Below are positions 19,190 through 28,720 of a stretch of 64,000 nucleotides of DNA, piece by piece. This stretch comes from Ancylomarina sp. DW003. Lineage in GTDB: Bacteria > Bacteroidota > Bacteroidia > Bacteroidales > Marinifilaceae. Position 1 is the first letter of the stretch, and each line of letters opens with the position of its first letter. The stretch spans positions 16,636-80,635 of the forward strand of contig NZ_JAKJSD010000020.1 of the NCBI RefSeq assembly GCF_029029505.1. Direction: 5' to 3'. A model generated the notes under the pieces. That model saw nothing but the letters and a program-made list of their open reading frames with translations, had not been told where the DNA came from and searched no databases. Made by a program: the position numbers and the translations under genes.

Positions 19190-22100
19190 TTATTTGATTA
19201 CAATCTTTTTTGTGTATGTTTTCGTAGCATCGTTGATACTTATAAAATAAATACCAGTTTTAAGTTGTGATAGGTTCAATTCTGAGCCGCTTATAACTTT
19301 TTTCATGATGAGTTTTCCTTGAATGTCAATAATTCTGATGTCCAAAGGTTGGTTATCATTACCTGACAGTGAAATGTGACAAATGTCTTCAACAGGGTTT
19401 GGATAAATTGTTAATTCTTTTCTTGTTTCAAGCCCTCTTGTAGAAGAGTTTCTGTTGTTGATATAAACACTGTAATCTTCACTTTCGCCATAACTACTAT
19501 TATCACAAGGAGTCGGTGTAGAATTGTAACTAACTCGAACTCTCATTCTAATTTTCCCGGTATGTGCATTGTCCGGAATGCTAATACTTTTTGAGTATAG
19601 ACCAGAACCTTGATGGTTTAGCGTGCTTGCTTCGTTGACATCAAGAAAATCACCGTCGTTGTTCCAGTCAAACCAGGCATTTACCTTGTCCCCGGAATCA
19701 TGTTTCATTACAGTTACTTCAAGAGGGTAGCTATCTCCTTTAAGGACATTAGCGTTTATATTAGTATAATTGGTATAGCCACTAAAGCTTGATGAATTAT
19801 TAATATTGGCAAATTTAACCAAACCGATATATTCGTATTTGTCATAACTTGAAGAACTTGGTATACAGTAGTCCTGAGGTGTAACATTGATGATATAATC
19901 TTCAATTTCACCATAGGTTGAGGCATCACATGGAGTTGGTGTGCTTTGATAAGTCAGGCGTACTCGCATGGTGTATCTGTCTGTAAGTGCATCTTCAGGA
20001 ATTGCGACGTCAATGCTTGCTGTGCTGCCTGATATGCTTAAGACATACTCTTCTGTTTGAGTATCAAAAACGCCATTTTTGTCCCAGTCGATCCATGCAC
20101 TTACGTGATCATTGCTAGAAACTCTACCAATACCAACTTCTAATGCATAACTGTTTCCTGCAAGAACATTGGCTTCGACATCAGTGACCTTTGAATAACG
20201 ATCGCAAGCAGAACTTTTATCTAAATCAGCAAATTTCACATTAGAGATGTATTCATACGTATTGCACTGATCAGGTGTTACTGTACAGTACTCCCCACTT
20301 GATGTTGGGTTTACTGTAATCATATCAGTCATTGAGTTTGTGTTAGTACTCGTGCTGTTCGATACTTTCAGGCTAACATCATATGTGCCTTCGCTGTCGT
20401 AGGTTACAGTTGGATTTTGTTCCGTGCTGCTTGCAGGGGTTCCCCCTTCGAATTGCCATAGCCATGCTGTTGGATTACCTTGCGATAAATCTGTGAATGT
20501 AACAGCATCATCAACATTAATATTGGTTTTATCGGCAGAGAAATTCGATGTTAGCTCACCTTGAACGCCATCTACAGTAATTTCTTTGATGTATGGAATC
20601 TTATTGTATCCGGTAATAGTTAGAGTAAGTGTACTACCACTTGTTTGCTCACTAAATGTTAGTGTTGCACTTCCATTCGATGATTTTTTACTAGTAATAA
20701 TAGTTCCTTGTTTGCTTAGGCAAACAAAGGCTTCGTTGCCAATATTATTAACCGTAAAGCTTGTGCTGCTGCTTGGGACTGTCGTGCTGTGTTGTGCAGC
20801 TATAGCTTGTGGTGTTTTTGTTCTGATTTGTAGAGATGGATCTCCAAAAATAGTCCAGGTGTCAGACATGCTGTATCCTGCTGAGCCATGCACATCGTTC
20901 ATCTTAAACATACCATTCAGAGCAATTCCGGTATAGCTACGCTTAATGTTGTTGGCATAGCTTTCGATAAGAATGTCATTCATTTCAGTTTGTGCAATCA
21001 TAGGAGGTACCCACGATTGATTGATCGTTGAAGCACAAATGGCAATTGCTCCTGTTGGTTGATTGTTGTTAGTTGCTCGCATCCAAGCTTCAGCAAAACA
21101 AGTTTTTGATGTGAAATTTCCATTAACACAAGCAACATCGAAGATGAAAGGTAATTTGTTTGTGTTGGTAAGAGCATTTACATCATTCATTGTGTAGGTC
21201 ATACTTGCAAAACTATAATCCGATCCGTGACCGATATAGTTGATTAGACCGATACCATTGTTTAATAAGTTACTCAATTGTTGTGCACTACCGCCATCTT
21301 GATAACAGCGTGTAACAGTGTAACCATAACCTTCAAGTTTACCTTGAATGGTATTTGTGTGTTCTGCATCCGATGGGTTTGATCCTTCGTTTGAAGCAAT
21401 ACCAACGCCTTTGTCAAGCCAGGTATCTTGAGTGCCTAAATCTTTTTCGTAATGAATTGTTCTGCTGACTTGAGTGCTGATTTGTGCATCTGTTTCACCA
21501 GAAAAACGACCTACGAATATATCGATGTAGTGATCGGAACCAACGATGTAACCATAGTTGTTGTCAGAAGCTCCGGCACTTGTGCTCGACGAAGGAACTT
21601 GTGCGTGATCACCAACAAGTAATAGGTAGGTTAAGCCATTGGTATTATAGTAATTTTCTACATATGTTTTGATTGCTGCAGCATTCCCAATTGTAGCTAC
21701 ATCTACAATTTGTACAGGAATTCCTTTTTGTTTTTTCCAGTTGATGTAAGCTTGCATCTCGTCCATGAAATTGGCATGTGAAATAATCAGCATGTTCCCA
21801 ATATTATCGCTTAGAGGAGTGTATTTTGTTTTGTTTGGAGAGAAATTCAAGAAATGAGATTCGTATATCTTATCGAACTTTGTGTCAGATTTTGCACTTT
21901 TTGTAGTAGGTAGTACATTATACGACGATTTTGTTCTGCTAACTTCTAATTCCAGATTAATATGGGTATAGATGCGGAGCACCTTGCTTACCGGATTGTA
22001 TTGAATCGGGTTGATCTTAATGCTCTGACCTCTTTTATTTCTTAAAATATAAGCTTTGTCGATAGAAGCCGTTAGTGCAGGATAAAATGAGTTCTGTTCA

Positions 22101-22531
22101 TATTCTTTACCATAGATATAAGGAACATTTTTAGGATCTATATTCCTGGTCAATTCACCTTTCGATGGAAGAACATCTATATTTTTAATTTCGATGAATT
22201 CTGAACCAAGAATTTTTAATGTGTAATCTCTGGTATTAGGTGTGATAACCGATTTGGCATAGATAGGAAGGTGTGGAGCTCCTTTTTTTATGCTTTCTGA
22301 TGTGTTATTGGCTTTTACAATAAAAGCATTTTCAGATTTAACTTTTACCAGGTCGTAAGAGTGGAGTTGAAACTGGATTTGTATCTTTCCATTTTTTTGC
22401 GATTGCAAGGAAAGTTCATTTTTTAACTCGCGTTCCTGAGGGTTAATTTGATGATGGCCTTCTTGTTGAGAAAAACCAATTTGACTAATTAGCATCAATG
22501 CGATACTCACTACTAGGGTAGATGTTTTCAT
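19190..22531 (-). CDS. Gingipain-like C25 cysteine protease with PKD, two GEVED and T9SS sorting domains
   Basis: 1113-aa secreted protease. Order: signal peptide (1-21, ending IGFSQ), propeptide-like region (about 30-230), C25 catalytic domain (about 245-575), PKD domain (about 665-745, with NPTAWLWQFEGG), two GEVED repeats (about 750-885 and 888-1022, each ending YGE.EDY), and a type IX secretion sorting domain (about 1035-1113, IYPNPVEDICHISL ... GIYFISI). The catalytic dyad is His435 in NYIGHGSDY and Cys468 in FDVACVNGN. Export is by Sec followed by T9SS, with release or attachment at the surface. Gingipain substrate preference cannot be assumed. Confidence 0.94.
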   Translation of the reverse strand: MKTSTLVVSIALMLISQIGFSQQEGHHQINPQERELKNELSLQSQKNGKIQIQFQLHSYDLVKVKSENAFIVKANNTSESIKKGAPHLPIYAKSVITPNTRDYTLKILGSEFIEIKNIDVLPSKGELTRNIDPKNVPYIYGKEYEQNSFYPALTASIDKAYILRNKRGQSIKINPIQYNPVSKVLRIYTHINLELEVSRTKSSYNVLPTTKSAKSDTKFDKIYESHFLNFSPNKTKYTPLSDNIGNMLIISHANFMDEMQAYINWKKQKGIPVQIVDVATIGNAAAIKTYVENYYNTNGLTYLLLVGDHAQVPSSSTSAGASDNNYGYIVGSDHYIDIFVGRFSGETDAQISTQVSRTIHYEKDLGTQDTWLDKGVGIASNEGSNPSDAEHTNTIQGKLEGYGYTVTRCYQDGGSAQQLSNLLNNGIGLINYIGHGSDYSFASMTYTMNDVNALTNTNKLPFIFDVACVNGNFTSKTCFAEAWMRATNNNQPTGAIAICASTINQSWVPPMIAQTEMNDILIESYANNIKRSYTGIALNGMFKMNDVHGSAGYSMSDTWTIFGDPSLQIRTKTPQAIAAQHSTTVPSSSTSFTVNNIGNEAFVCLSKQGTIITSKKSSNGSATLTFSEQTSGSTLTLTITGYNKIPYIKEITVDGVQGELTSNFSADKTNINVDDAVTFTDLSQGNPTAWLWQFEGGTPASSTEQNPTVTYDSEGTYDVSLKVSNSTSTNTNSMTDMITVNPTSSGEYCTVTPDQCNTYEYISNVKFADLDKSSACDRYSKVTDVEANVLAGNSYALEVGIGRVSSNDHVSAWIDWDKNGVFDTQTEEYVLSISGSTASIDVAIPEDALTDRYTMRVRLTYQSTPTPCDASTYGEIEDYIINVTPQDYCIPSSSSYDKYEYIGLVKFANINNSSSFSGYTNYTNINANVLKGDSYPLEVTVMKHDSGDKVNAWFDWNNDGDFLDVNEASTLNHQGSGLYSKSISIPDNAHTGKIRMRVRVSYNSTPTPCDNSSYGESEDYSVYINNRNSSTRGLETRKELTIYPNPVEDICHISLSGNDNQPLDIRIIDIQGKLIMKKVISGSELNLSQLKTGIYFISINDATKTYTKKIVIK

Positions 22532-23035
22532 TTTTTAGATTTATTTAAGTTAATACTAGCACTTCTGTTACTTTTAGGTCAATGGGCGAATTAAAATGGC
22601 CTCTGATCGGTCTCCAGTAATGGAAGGTTTTTCTATGTATAAACTACTCTAAGAAATGAACCTCTCTTTTCTCTCTCTCGAAATTTTCGAGTTCAAAGGA
22701 TTTTTAAAATCAACAATACATAACGTTAAAAAGCGATGTGTTTTGATTTTATTTTTACACAAACTTCATAATTATAGTTTTGATCATCAAAATGGAATTT
22801 AATTGTTTTTTGATATCAATTATATGTTTGTGAAGTATAAATTTAGTACTCTTTATGGAATAAAAAAGCGCGTTCGTCAAAATGCAGTTAAAAAAACATA
22901 ATTTTTATACTTGTTTTTAATATTGAAAATTCAAGAGGTTTAGGTTTTTCAGGGAATACAGACAGTTTAACATTGTTAAAAAAAATAATATATTTTTTTA
23001 ACAGTATTCACTTTTTTTTATTTAAAGATCTATTA
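22532..23035. other. AT-rich intergenic region with two inverted repeats
   Basis: 504 bp upstream of the C25 protease and downstream of the nucleoside-recognition gene. It contains CTCGAAATTTTCGAG (22677-22691, arms of 7 bp) and an AT-only hairpin near 22973-23004 (GTTAAAAAAA ... TTTTTTTAAC), which may terminate the gene at 23036. No coding signal is seen. Confidence 0.5.
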
Positions 23036-23977
23036 TCAATCAAGCTTGGCTTTAAATCTTATTTTAATTTGATTTTCAAAACGTTTGAGCCAAACAATTA
23101 AAATTGCAAATAAAACTCTGGGAATAATTAGAATAGGAATGGAGTAACCTAAACTTAAAAATAGAAGGGGATCTTCCAGTTGTGAGTGGGATATGGATAG
23201 GTGATGATTTAATAAATCACATTCTTTTTTGTTGAGCTGGCCTTCATCTACTTTCTGAAGCATGATAGCTGAACCGTAAGCTAAACCTATTGTATTACCT
23301 ATGATCCATAGGAATGAGGATTCTTTGGGTAAGCCCATCAATCTCATAAATGGTGAAAGAGGTTTCGTCAGGTATTTTAATATACCGAATTCCTCTAAAC
23401 ACCTTTGTGCTATGAGGAGCCCATTAACCAGAATTACAATTTTAAGTAGTGTACCACCTATTTGTGGTAGCCACATAAAAATGGCTTGACTTAAACTGTC
23501 ACTCTGACTCTGATAAAAATAAGAACCATCGGAAGGCGTGCCTGGAAGAATGAAATTGAGTATAGCTCCGATGATAAAACTAGATATTAAGCGAAGCAAA
23601 AGCATTCGAGTAGCTGATGATCCGGTTTTCTTAAGTATCGCTGTTTCGATGAGGAAGCCATGAGATATAAGACACATCACAGCCAAAATGGTTCCATCGC
23701 GAACGGGTAAAGCCAAGGTTGTGAGTACAGCAACTACAGAATAAATGTTGGTGAAAATACTGGTAATTAAAACCAATGCAGCAACACCTGGCAAACCTAT
23801 AAGTTTAAACACAGGACTGGTGTGTTCAGCCATCATAACCAGCAAACCAAAATAATCCAATAAAAGAACAGCAAACGAAACAGGAAGTGTTAGCTTAATC
23901 AACCAAATCGAGGTTTTTATACCTGAAGGGAAAGCCTGTTTTATACATTTTAATAATCGATTGTTGAAATCCTTCAT
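23036..23977 (-). CDS. Nucleoside-recognition (Gate) domain membrane protein
   Basis: About 313-aa polytopic inner-membrane protein with roughly eight hydrophobic helices. Two related halves are visible (KTSIWLIKLTLPVSFAVLLLDYFGLL and GTLLKIVILVNGLLIAQRCLEEFG), as in proteins with Gate/nucleoside-recognition domains such as SpmA/SpmB. The transported substrate is not known. The frame starts at 24007, but the Met at 23977 (MKDFNNRLLKC) is equally plausible and used here. Confidence 0.75.
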   Translation of the reverse strand: MKDFNNRLLKCIKQAFPSGIKTSIWLIKLTLPVSFAVLLLDYFGLLVMMAEHTSPVFKLIGLPGVAALVLITSIFTNIYSVVAVLTTLALPVRDGTILAVMCLISHGFLIETAILKKTGSSATRMLLLRLISSFIIGAILNFILPGTPSDGSYFYQSQSDSLSQAIFMWLPQIGGTLLKIVILVNGLLIAQRCLEEFGILKYLTKPLSPFMRLMGLPKESSFLWIIGNTIGLAYGSAIMLQKVDEGQLNKKECDLLNHHLSISHSQLEDPLLFLSLGYSIPILIIPRVLFAILIVWLKRFENQIKIRFKAKLD

Positions 23978-24216
23978 CTCTAAATGTTTGCTAATATTCA
24001 GCTGCAAAACTAAAAAGAATTTGGATGTGCTCGCTTTATTTGATTGCTATTTTATCAGATCTGTATTAGCCATTAGGCTAAAGCTTGGCTCTAAAACTAG
24101 ATTTCTCATTCGTCACCCTTAAGTCTATCTTTTGTGGTGCAAGTCATTTTATCGATTTTAATAAAGTTTGTATTTCTACGTTAGTATTATATTTGTTAGA
24201 AATAATATTTTTTTTA

Positions 24217-25420
24217 ATGTTGAAAATAAAGTTCTGCCTGGTAGTTATATGTAGTTTATGGGTTTGTAATGCATTTGCTCAAGATCAATTAAAAGAATCT
24301 AAGTACTTATTTTTTATTGAGCCTGAGCTAATGTTAGGGCAAACGGTGGCAAATTATAATGATTTCCCGGATACAAAGCCGGTTAAATCCTTTTTTTTAA
24401 GCGTTGGTATAAAGGATACACGAAATATTCACAGTAGCAAATATTATAATCATCCAACTACCGGTGTAAATTTATCGTACTCTAATCTCGGTAATGATTC
24501 TATTCTGGGAAAATCTTTTGGCGTGATGCCCTTTATTCAGTTCTATCCATGGGGAAATCGTCAAAAACGATGGTCTTTAAAATTTGGTGTTGGAGGTAGT
24601 TATTTCACAAAATCTTATAGACAAAGCAATCAGAATTTAGCAATAGGATCTCACCTTACTTGGTCGTTTCAGGCTTTTTTATATCGTGAATTATTTGCAT
24701 TGAATCGAATGCAATTTAGGATGGGAGCTGGTTATTTACATAGTTCAAACGGGCATACCCAATTGCCTAATATGGGACTGAATTCAGCACAAGTTAGTTT
24801 GTCGTGCCAGTGGACTTCTCGTCCCTTAATTTCAAAAAAGAAAGATATTTATCTGGGTGCAAATATGGGTTTAAATAGACGATATTTTATCAATGTGCGA
24901 AGTGGAATTGGAGTACACGAATATGGAGGAAAAAGTAAACCGGTAGGTAGGTGGTGACAAGGGCTATGTTTATTCCACTGCTTTAAGTGGAGGGATACTT
25001 TTTAAACAACATCTAAAAGTAAGAGCTGGTTTTACTTATCGATTTTATGAGCATTATTATGATCAGATTAAAGAGTTGGCCAAGCCGGATTATATCGATT
25101 CTCCTTCGTGGAACGCATCAAATATCTATTTTCACTTGGGGAGTGAGTTTCTAATTGGCCACTTTGGTTTGGATATTGAGGGCGGCTTGAACCTTTATAA
25201 ACCATTTTATAAAGAGTATTATGAGACTCATGGTAGTTCGAATGAGTTAAAATATAAGCTGAAAAAATATTTTTCGAGTAGAATGGGGCTTAATTTTTAT
25301 ATTATAAACACCAATAAACTGCCTAAGAATAATTTCTTTATTGGTGCGAATATCAACGCTAATTTCGGACAAGCCGATTTTACCGAGTTGAATTTCGGAT
25401 ATATGTACACATTTTTGTAG
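24217..25420 (+). pseudogene. PagL-like acyloxyacyl hydrolase / outer-membrane barrel, frameshifted
   Basis: Begins at the ATG at 24217 (signal peptide MLKIKFCLVVICSLWVCNAFAQ) and reads as an outer-membrane beta-barrel of the acyloxyacyl hydrolase/PagL type, including GAGYLHSSNGHTQLPNMGLN with the His-Ser active-site pattern of lipid A 3-O-deacylases. The frame stops at 24957 after SKPVGRW. It resumes in another frame with GGDKGYVYSTALSGG and runs to 25420, ending FGYMYTFL, a proper barrel C-terminus. The break coincides with GGTAGGTAGGTGG (24942-24954); removing one GGTA unit restores PVGGDKGY. The intact product would be about 400 aa. It could be a pseudogene, a phase-variable gene or an assembly error. 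Confidence 0.8.
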
Positions 25421-25528
25421 TCGAAAATTATCCGTTTTAAAATGAAGCTATAATCTTTTTGAGATGCTTGCATAAAAAAACGCTAGCATTAAATCTGCGA
25501 TTATTTGTATTACTTCTCTTAAACTTGT

Positions 25529-25773
25529 TTAAAGTTTAATCACATCCCCAGTTGCATATTTTGTGGTATTAAATTCATCGTAAAAAACGAACCAAACTAG
25601 GAAAATCCACACAATACATAGGATAGAGGTGTTCTACATTCTGATCTTTAAAATACTCAATGGTTTTTCTTACCAAAGCCTCATTTTTCTTATTCAAATG
25701 GAAGCCACCACCAACAGCATAAAACTCTTGTCTTGTAATCTCCTTGGCATGTTTGCAAATGTTGCAGATGCCA
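25529..25773 (-). pseudogene. Truncated, frameshifted copy of the MBL-fold gene at 27930-28685
   Basis: This stretch is closely similar base by base to the 3' end of the MBL-fold gene downstream (compare TCATCGTAAAA, TGTTCTACATTCTG and CTCATTTTTCTTATT in both). It covers the last 80 or so codons only. It has at least one extra A in the AAAAAAC run that breaks the frame, and similarity ends abruptly at 25773. It is a gene fragment, not a functional gene. Copy and parent are about 2.4 kb apart in the same orientation. Confidence 0.85.
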
Positions 25774-25784
25774 TTTAGATTTTA

Positions 25785-25829
25785 CATATACATCCCTTTA
25801 TCCTGAGGACATTTTCCCTAAAAAGGGAG
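25785..25829. repeat. Dispersed intergenic repeat, copy 1
   Basis: ACATCCCTTTATCCTGAGGA followed by CATTTTCCCTAAAAAGGGAG. A similar stretch lies at 26409-26453. Both have the form CCCT-tRTCCT-GG-AYNTYYCC-AAAGGGAG and can form a weak hairpin. Probably a family of short intergenic repeats. Confidence 0.4.
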
Positions 25830-25882
25830 CATGTTTTGTTGAATATTAATTAAATGCTGTGAGATCTGCGGGAATAGTTAGA

Positions 25883-26341
25883 TTATTTAATCAAATCAGC
25901 AGTCTCTGCATCCACAACTTGTATCAAATCCTCGGGCTTAAGTTTAACTCTAAACTTCACCTTTCCACCACTTACGATAAGTTGATCCATGATACTTGAG
26001 CTAATTTCCAGAAAGGTTTTGTATTGTTTTTTCATGCCGATAGGCGAACAGCCACCCTTAATATAGCCCGTGTTCTGTAACAACTCCTTTTCAGGAAGCA
26101 TCAGAATCTTTTTCTCCTGAGCTGCTGAGGCTGCCTTCTTCAAATCTAGTTCGTTTGAAAGGGGGATGATAAATACATATAGCTCATTGCTAACACCCCG
26201 AGCAACTAATGTTTTGTGAATGAGTGATGCGTCTAAATCAGGATTGTGTGATGAGCCCAGATCAGAAGAGTCTTTCGCTTCGTAGTTAATTTTACTCCTA
26301 TCCAGAATTCGTAGTACGTTTGTTTTAATCTTCTTAGCCAT
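25883..26341 (-). CDS. ybaK: YbaK/EbsC-type Cys-tRNA(Pro) deacylase
   Basis: 152-aa trans-editing factor of the INS superfamily that hydrolyses mischarged aminoacyl-tRNA, typically Cys-tRNA(Pro). Recognised by HKTLVARG, EKKILMLPEKELLQNTGYIKGGCSPIGMKKQYKTF (the conserved GGxSP/GxK loop, here GGCSPIGMKK) and the C-terminal VKLKPEDLIQV. Length is typical. It lies in a row of independent small enzyme genes. Confidence 0.9.
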   Translation of the reverse strand: MAKKIKTNVLRILDRSKINYEAKDSSDLGSSHNPDLDASLIHKTLVARGVSNELYVFIIPLSNELDLKKAASAAQEKKILMLPEKELLQNTGYIKGGCSPIGMKKQYKTFLEISSSIMDQLIVSGGKVKFRVKLKPEDLIQVVDAETADLIK

Positions 26342-26408
26342 AATTATCTTTTCAAAGGATGAGGCGAAGTTAAGGTATCTGGTTATTTCGTGCGAAGCAT
26401 TTTAGGTT

Positions 26409-26453
26409 TATACACCCCCTCTGTCCTTTGGGTATCTCCTCCGAAAGGGAGAG
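26409..26453. repeat. Dispersed intergenic repeat, copy 2
   Basis: CACCCCCTCTGTCCTTTGGG followed by TATCTCCTCCGAAAGGGAGA; see 25785-25829. Located between ybaK and the DHFR-family gene. Confidence 0.4.
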
Positions 26454-26469
26454 TTTAATTAGTGGGATT

Positions 26470-27009
26470 TTATTTCTTTCTTTTATAGGTGCTTTGAACA
26501 ATTGTATCAAGAAAAACCTCCGACTGAATTAAGTCAAAAGACATATGATGATCCAAATCTCCAAACAAAGAATGTCCACCACCCAATAGAATAGGGATTG
26601 TTGTTATAGTCATCTCATCAATTAAATCTTCTTTAAGGAATGACTGAATAACCTGTCCACCATCGATATAAAGCTTATTGTAGCCTTTCGCGTTTATGGT
26701 TTCAAGCACTGAGATAAGCGAACCGTTTACGATTTCAACTTTATCGGTTAGTTCTTCATCAACCGATTTCACGTTGTTACTTAGTACAAACACTGGCTTT
26801 GTAAAAGGCCAGTCAATACCAAAGCTACAAATCGTCTCAAAAGTGATGCGTCCCATAATAATGGCATCCACTCTTTCGACGAAATTGCGATACCCCATAT
26901 CAATACCGTCAGGATTTGGAACAGATTCCAGCCATGCTAAACCACCATTTTTATCGGCAATATAACCATCCAAGCTTTGAGCAATAAACACTAAATTTTC
27001 TTTCTTCAT
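26470..27009 (-). CDS. Dihydrofolate reductase-family (RibD C-domain) protein
   Basis: 179-aa NADPH-dependent reductase-fold protein. Motifs are FIAQSLDGYIADKNGGLAWL at the N-terminus, IIMGRITFETI for the cofactor site, KPVFVLSNN, and YIDGGQVIQSFLKEDLIDEMTITTIPILLGGG. This is the YyaP/YwjB or RibD-C branch, whose substrates are mostly unknown; it is not a folate-pathway DHFR. It lies 67 bp downstream of the AraC gene in the same direction. Confidence 0.88.
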   Translation of the reverse strand: MKKENLVFIAQSLDGYIADKNGGLAWLESVPNPDGIDMGYRNFVERVDAIIMGRITFETICSFGIDWPFTKPVFVLSNNVKSVDEELTDKVEIVNGSLISVLETINAKGYNKLYIDGGQVIQSFLKEDLIDEMTITTIPILLGGGHSLFGDLDHHMSFDLIQSEVFLDTIVQSTYKRKK

Positions 27010-27076
27010 TTTTAACTGTTTTTGTGTCTTGCAAAAGTCCGATATAGAGATTAGAAAAAATTGTACAGAATTTACC

Positions 27077-27835
27077 TTACTCTTTTTTTATTGACTGAAC
27101 GAATTGTTTTGGTGTTAGCCCACAAAACTTTTTGAATATTCGAGTGAAATGTGATTGGTCGTAAAAGCCCGAATCTAGTCCTGCGTGAATCAACTTATCG
27201 CAAGTTTTGTTTTGTAAGAGTTGAATGGCGTAATTCACCTGTTTTAACTTTGCATATTCACCAGGAGTAAGCAGGTAGTGCTTTTTAAATTTTTGAATAA
27301 AACTCTTTTGTGAGATAGATAGCGAGAGGTTGAAATTCTTTAAGGTACCCTTACTCAATATTTCTGAAGAAATATAAGATTCAAACTTTAGTAAATCTTT
27401 ATCGATGTGTTTGTTGTCAAAAAGCTGTAGCAGATGTTTTTCTACCAAATTGAATTGTGGCTGCTCGCTAATAAAGAGATGTTCATGCAAAATTTCAGAA
27501 ATTTGATCCATAGCATGAGTTCCGAACTTGTTGATGAGTATGCCGTAACAAAAAGGTTTTAGAATGAGGCCAACACTACCATAACGACCCGAAGCGTGAG
27601 TTTGGAAAGGTGCTGTTTTTAATCCTGAAATGATATGGTGATCATTTTTATTAACAATCTGTTCAATATTCTGCCCGTCGATCTGGAAGTTGTCTCCGTA
27701 ATTAAAAATTAGTTCTGTAAACAAAGCGGCATGATGGCCGGATTGTATATCCAAATCCGAAGCTTTTCCCATCCATATAAAATCGACATACTGACTGAGA
27801 GCGTAATTGGGCTGATATGTGAATTCTCTTAGCAC
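27077..27835 (-). CDS. AraC-family transcriptional regulator
   Basis: 252 aa. The N-terminal part (LREFTYQPNYALSQYVDFIWMG ... VGLILKPFCYGILINKFG) matches the DUF6597-like sensor domain. The C-terminal AraC domain (about 155-250) has two HTH units and the signature GFYDQSHFTRIFKKFCGLTPKQF. It probably controls the adjacent DHFR-family gene, with which it may be cotranscribed (inference). Confidence 0.9.
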   Translation of the reverse strand: MLREFTYQPNYALSQYVDFIWMGKASDLDIQSGHHAALFTELIFNYGDNFQIDGQNIEQIVNKNDHHIISGLKTAPFQTHASGRYGSVGLILKPFCYGILINKFGTHAMDQISEILHEHLFISEQPQFNLVEKHLLQLFDNKHIDKDLLKFESYISSEILSKGTLKNFNLSLSISQKSFIQKFKKHYLLTPGEYAKLKQVNYAIQLLQNKTCDKLIHAGLDSGFYDQSHFTRIFKKFCGLTPKQFVQSIKKE

Positions 27836-27870
27836 GAGGACAAAGTTAAAACTTTTTTTAGGAAGGCTTT

Positions 27871-27904
27871 AAAATAAAAACCGCCAACTGTTTAGTTAGC
27901 GGTT
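27871..27904 (-). terminator. Terminator of the MBL-fold gene
   Basis: ACCGCCAACT pairs with AGTTAGCGGT (27880-27903). On the minus strand the hairpin is followed by a T-rich run. Confidence 0.8.
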
Positions 27905-27929
27905 CTATAATTATTCCTTAGGTACTTAT

Positions 27930-28685
27930 TTATAATTTAATAACATCGCCAGTGGCATACTTAGTTGTATTAAACTCATCGTAAAAACGAACCAGAGTAG
28001 GAAAATCGACACAATGCATAGGGGAGAGATGTTCTACATTCTGTTCTTTAAAATACTCGATGGTTTTTCTGACTAAAGCCTCATTTTTCTTATTTAGATG
28101 AAAGCCACCAACGACGGCATAAAGTTCTTGTCCTGTTACCTCCTTAGCATGTTCGCAAATGTTGCAAATGCCAGCATGAGAACAACCCGTTAGTATAATT
28201 AATCCCTTTTCTGTTTTAATTGCAATGGCAGAATCGTCGAGCATGCTATCGCCTTTGTGTTCGCCTCTTTCGAAACTCATTTTTCTGGGAATTTGGCCCA
28301 GGTAAAAAATACCAGGAGCAAATTCCAGACTTGTTTCTGTTGCAAGAATTTCAAAGTCACGATTAAATATATGAACCTTCTCTTCAGCAACCTTATCGAG
28401 GATGTGAGGGTGTAGAATTAATTTTTTCTTCTCTGCAAATTCATGAAAAAGCATACCACTGGTGTGATCCCAATGGTGATGCGATAGTATAATAAAATCA
28501 CTTTCATTTAGATCAATACCCAGCGCATTGGCATTGTGCTTGTACAAATCGGTATGTCCTGTGTCAAAAAGAATTTTGACATCTTTTGTCTCAACAAAAG
28601 CTGAAAAGCCCCATTCTGATCGACAAAAACGAGCCGCTCTTTTGCTTGTCTCGTTCTCACAAAGGATAGTGATTTTTGTTTCCAT
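27930..28685 (-). CDS. MBL-fold metallo-hydrolase (dihydropterin-synthase-like family)
   Basis: 251 aa from the Met at 28685 (METKITILCENET). Metallo-beta-lactamase fold with HHHWDHTSG as the two-metal motif, GCSHAGICN and GGFHLNKKN as later ligands, and MHCVDFPTL near the C-terminus. This matches the family annotated as 7,8-dihydropterin-6-yl-methyl-aminobenzene-phosphate synthase-like, but the substrate is unproven. A broken copy of its 3' end lies at 25529-25773. An upstream Met at 28703 adds six residues and is less likely. Confidence 0.88.
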   Translation of the reverse strand: METKITILCENETSKRAARFCRSEWGFSAFVETKDVKILFDTGHTDLYKHNANALGIDLNESDFIILSHHHWDHTSGMLFHEFAEKKKLILHPHILDKVAEEKVHIFNRDFEILATETSLEFAPGIFYLGQIPRKMSFERGEHKGDSMLDDSAIAIKTEKGLIILTGCSHAGICNICEHAKEVTGQELYAVVGGFHLNKKNEALVRKTIEYFKEQNVEHLSPMHCVDFPTLVRFYDEFNTTKYATGDVIKL

Positions 28686-28720
28686 AGTTTTTTTGCTACA
28701 CAAAGAAGTTTAACCTGATG

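Noticed and set aside
25500..25560. Independent small gene in the region after the PagL-like gene
   Set aside because: The sequence is explained as the 3' end of a degraded MBL-fold copy, with broken frames.
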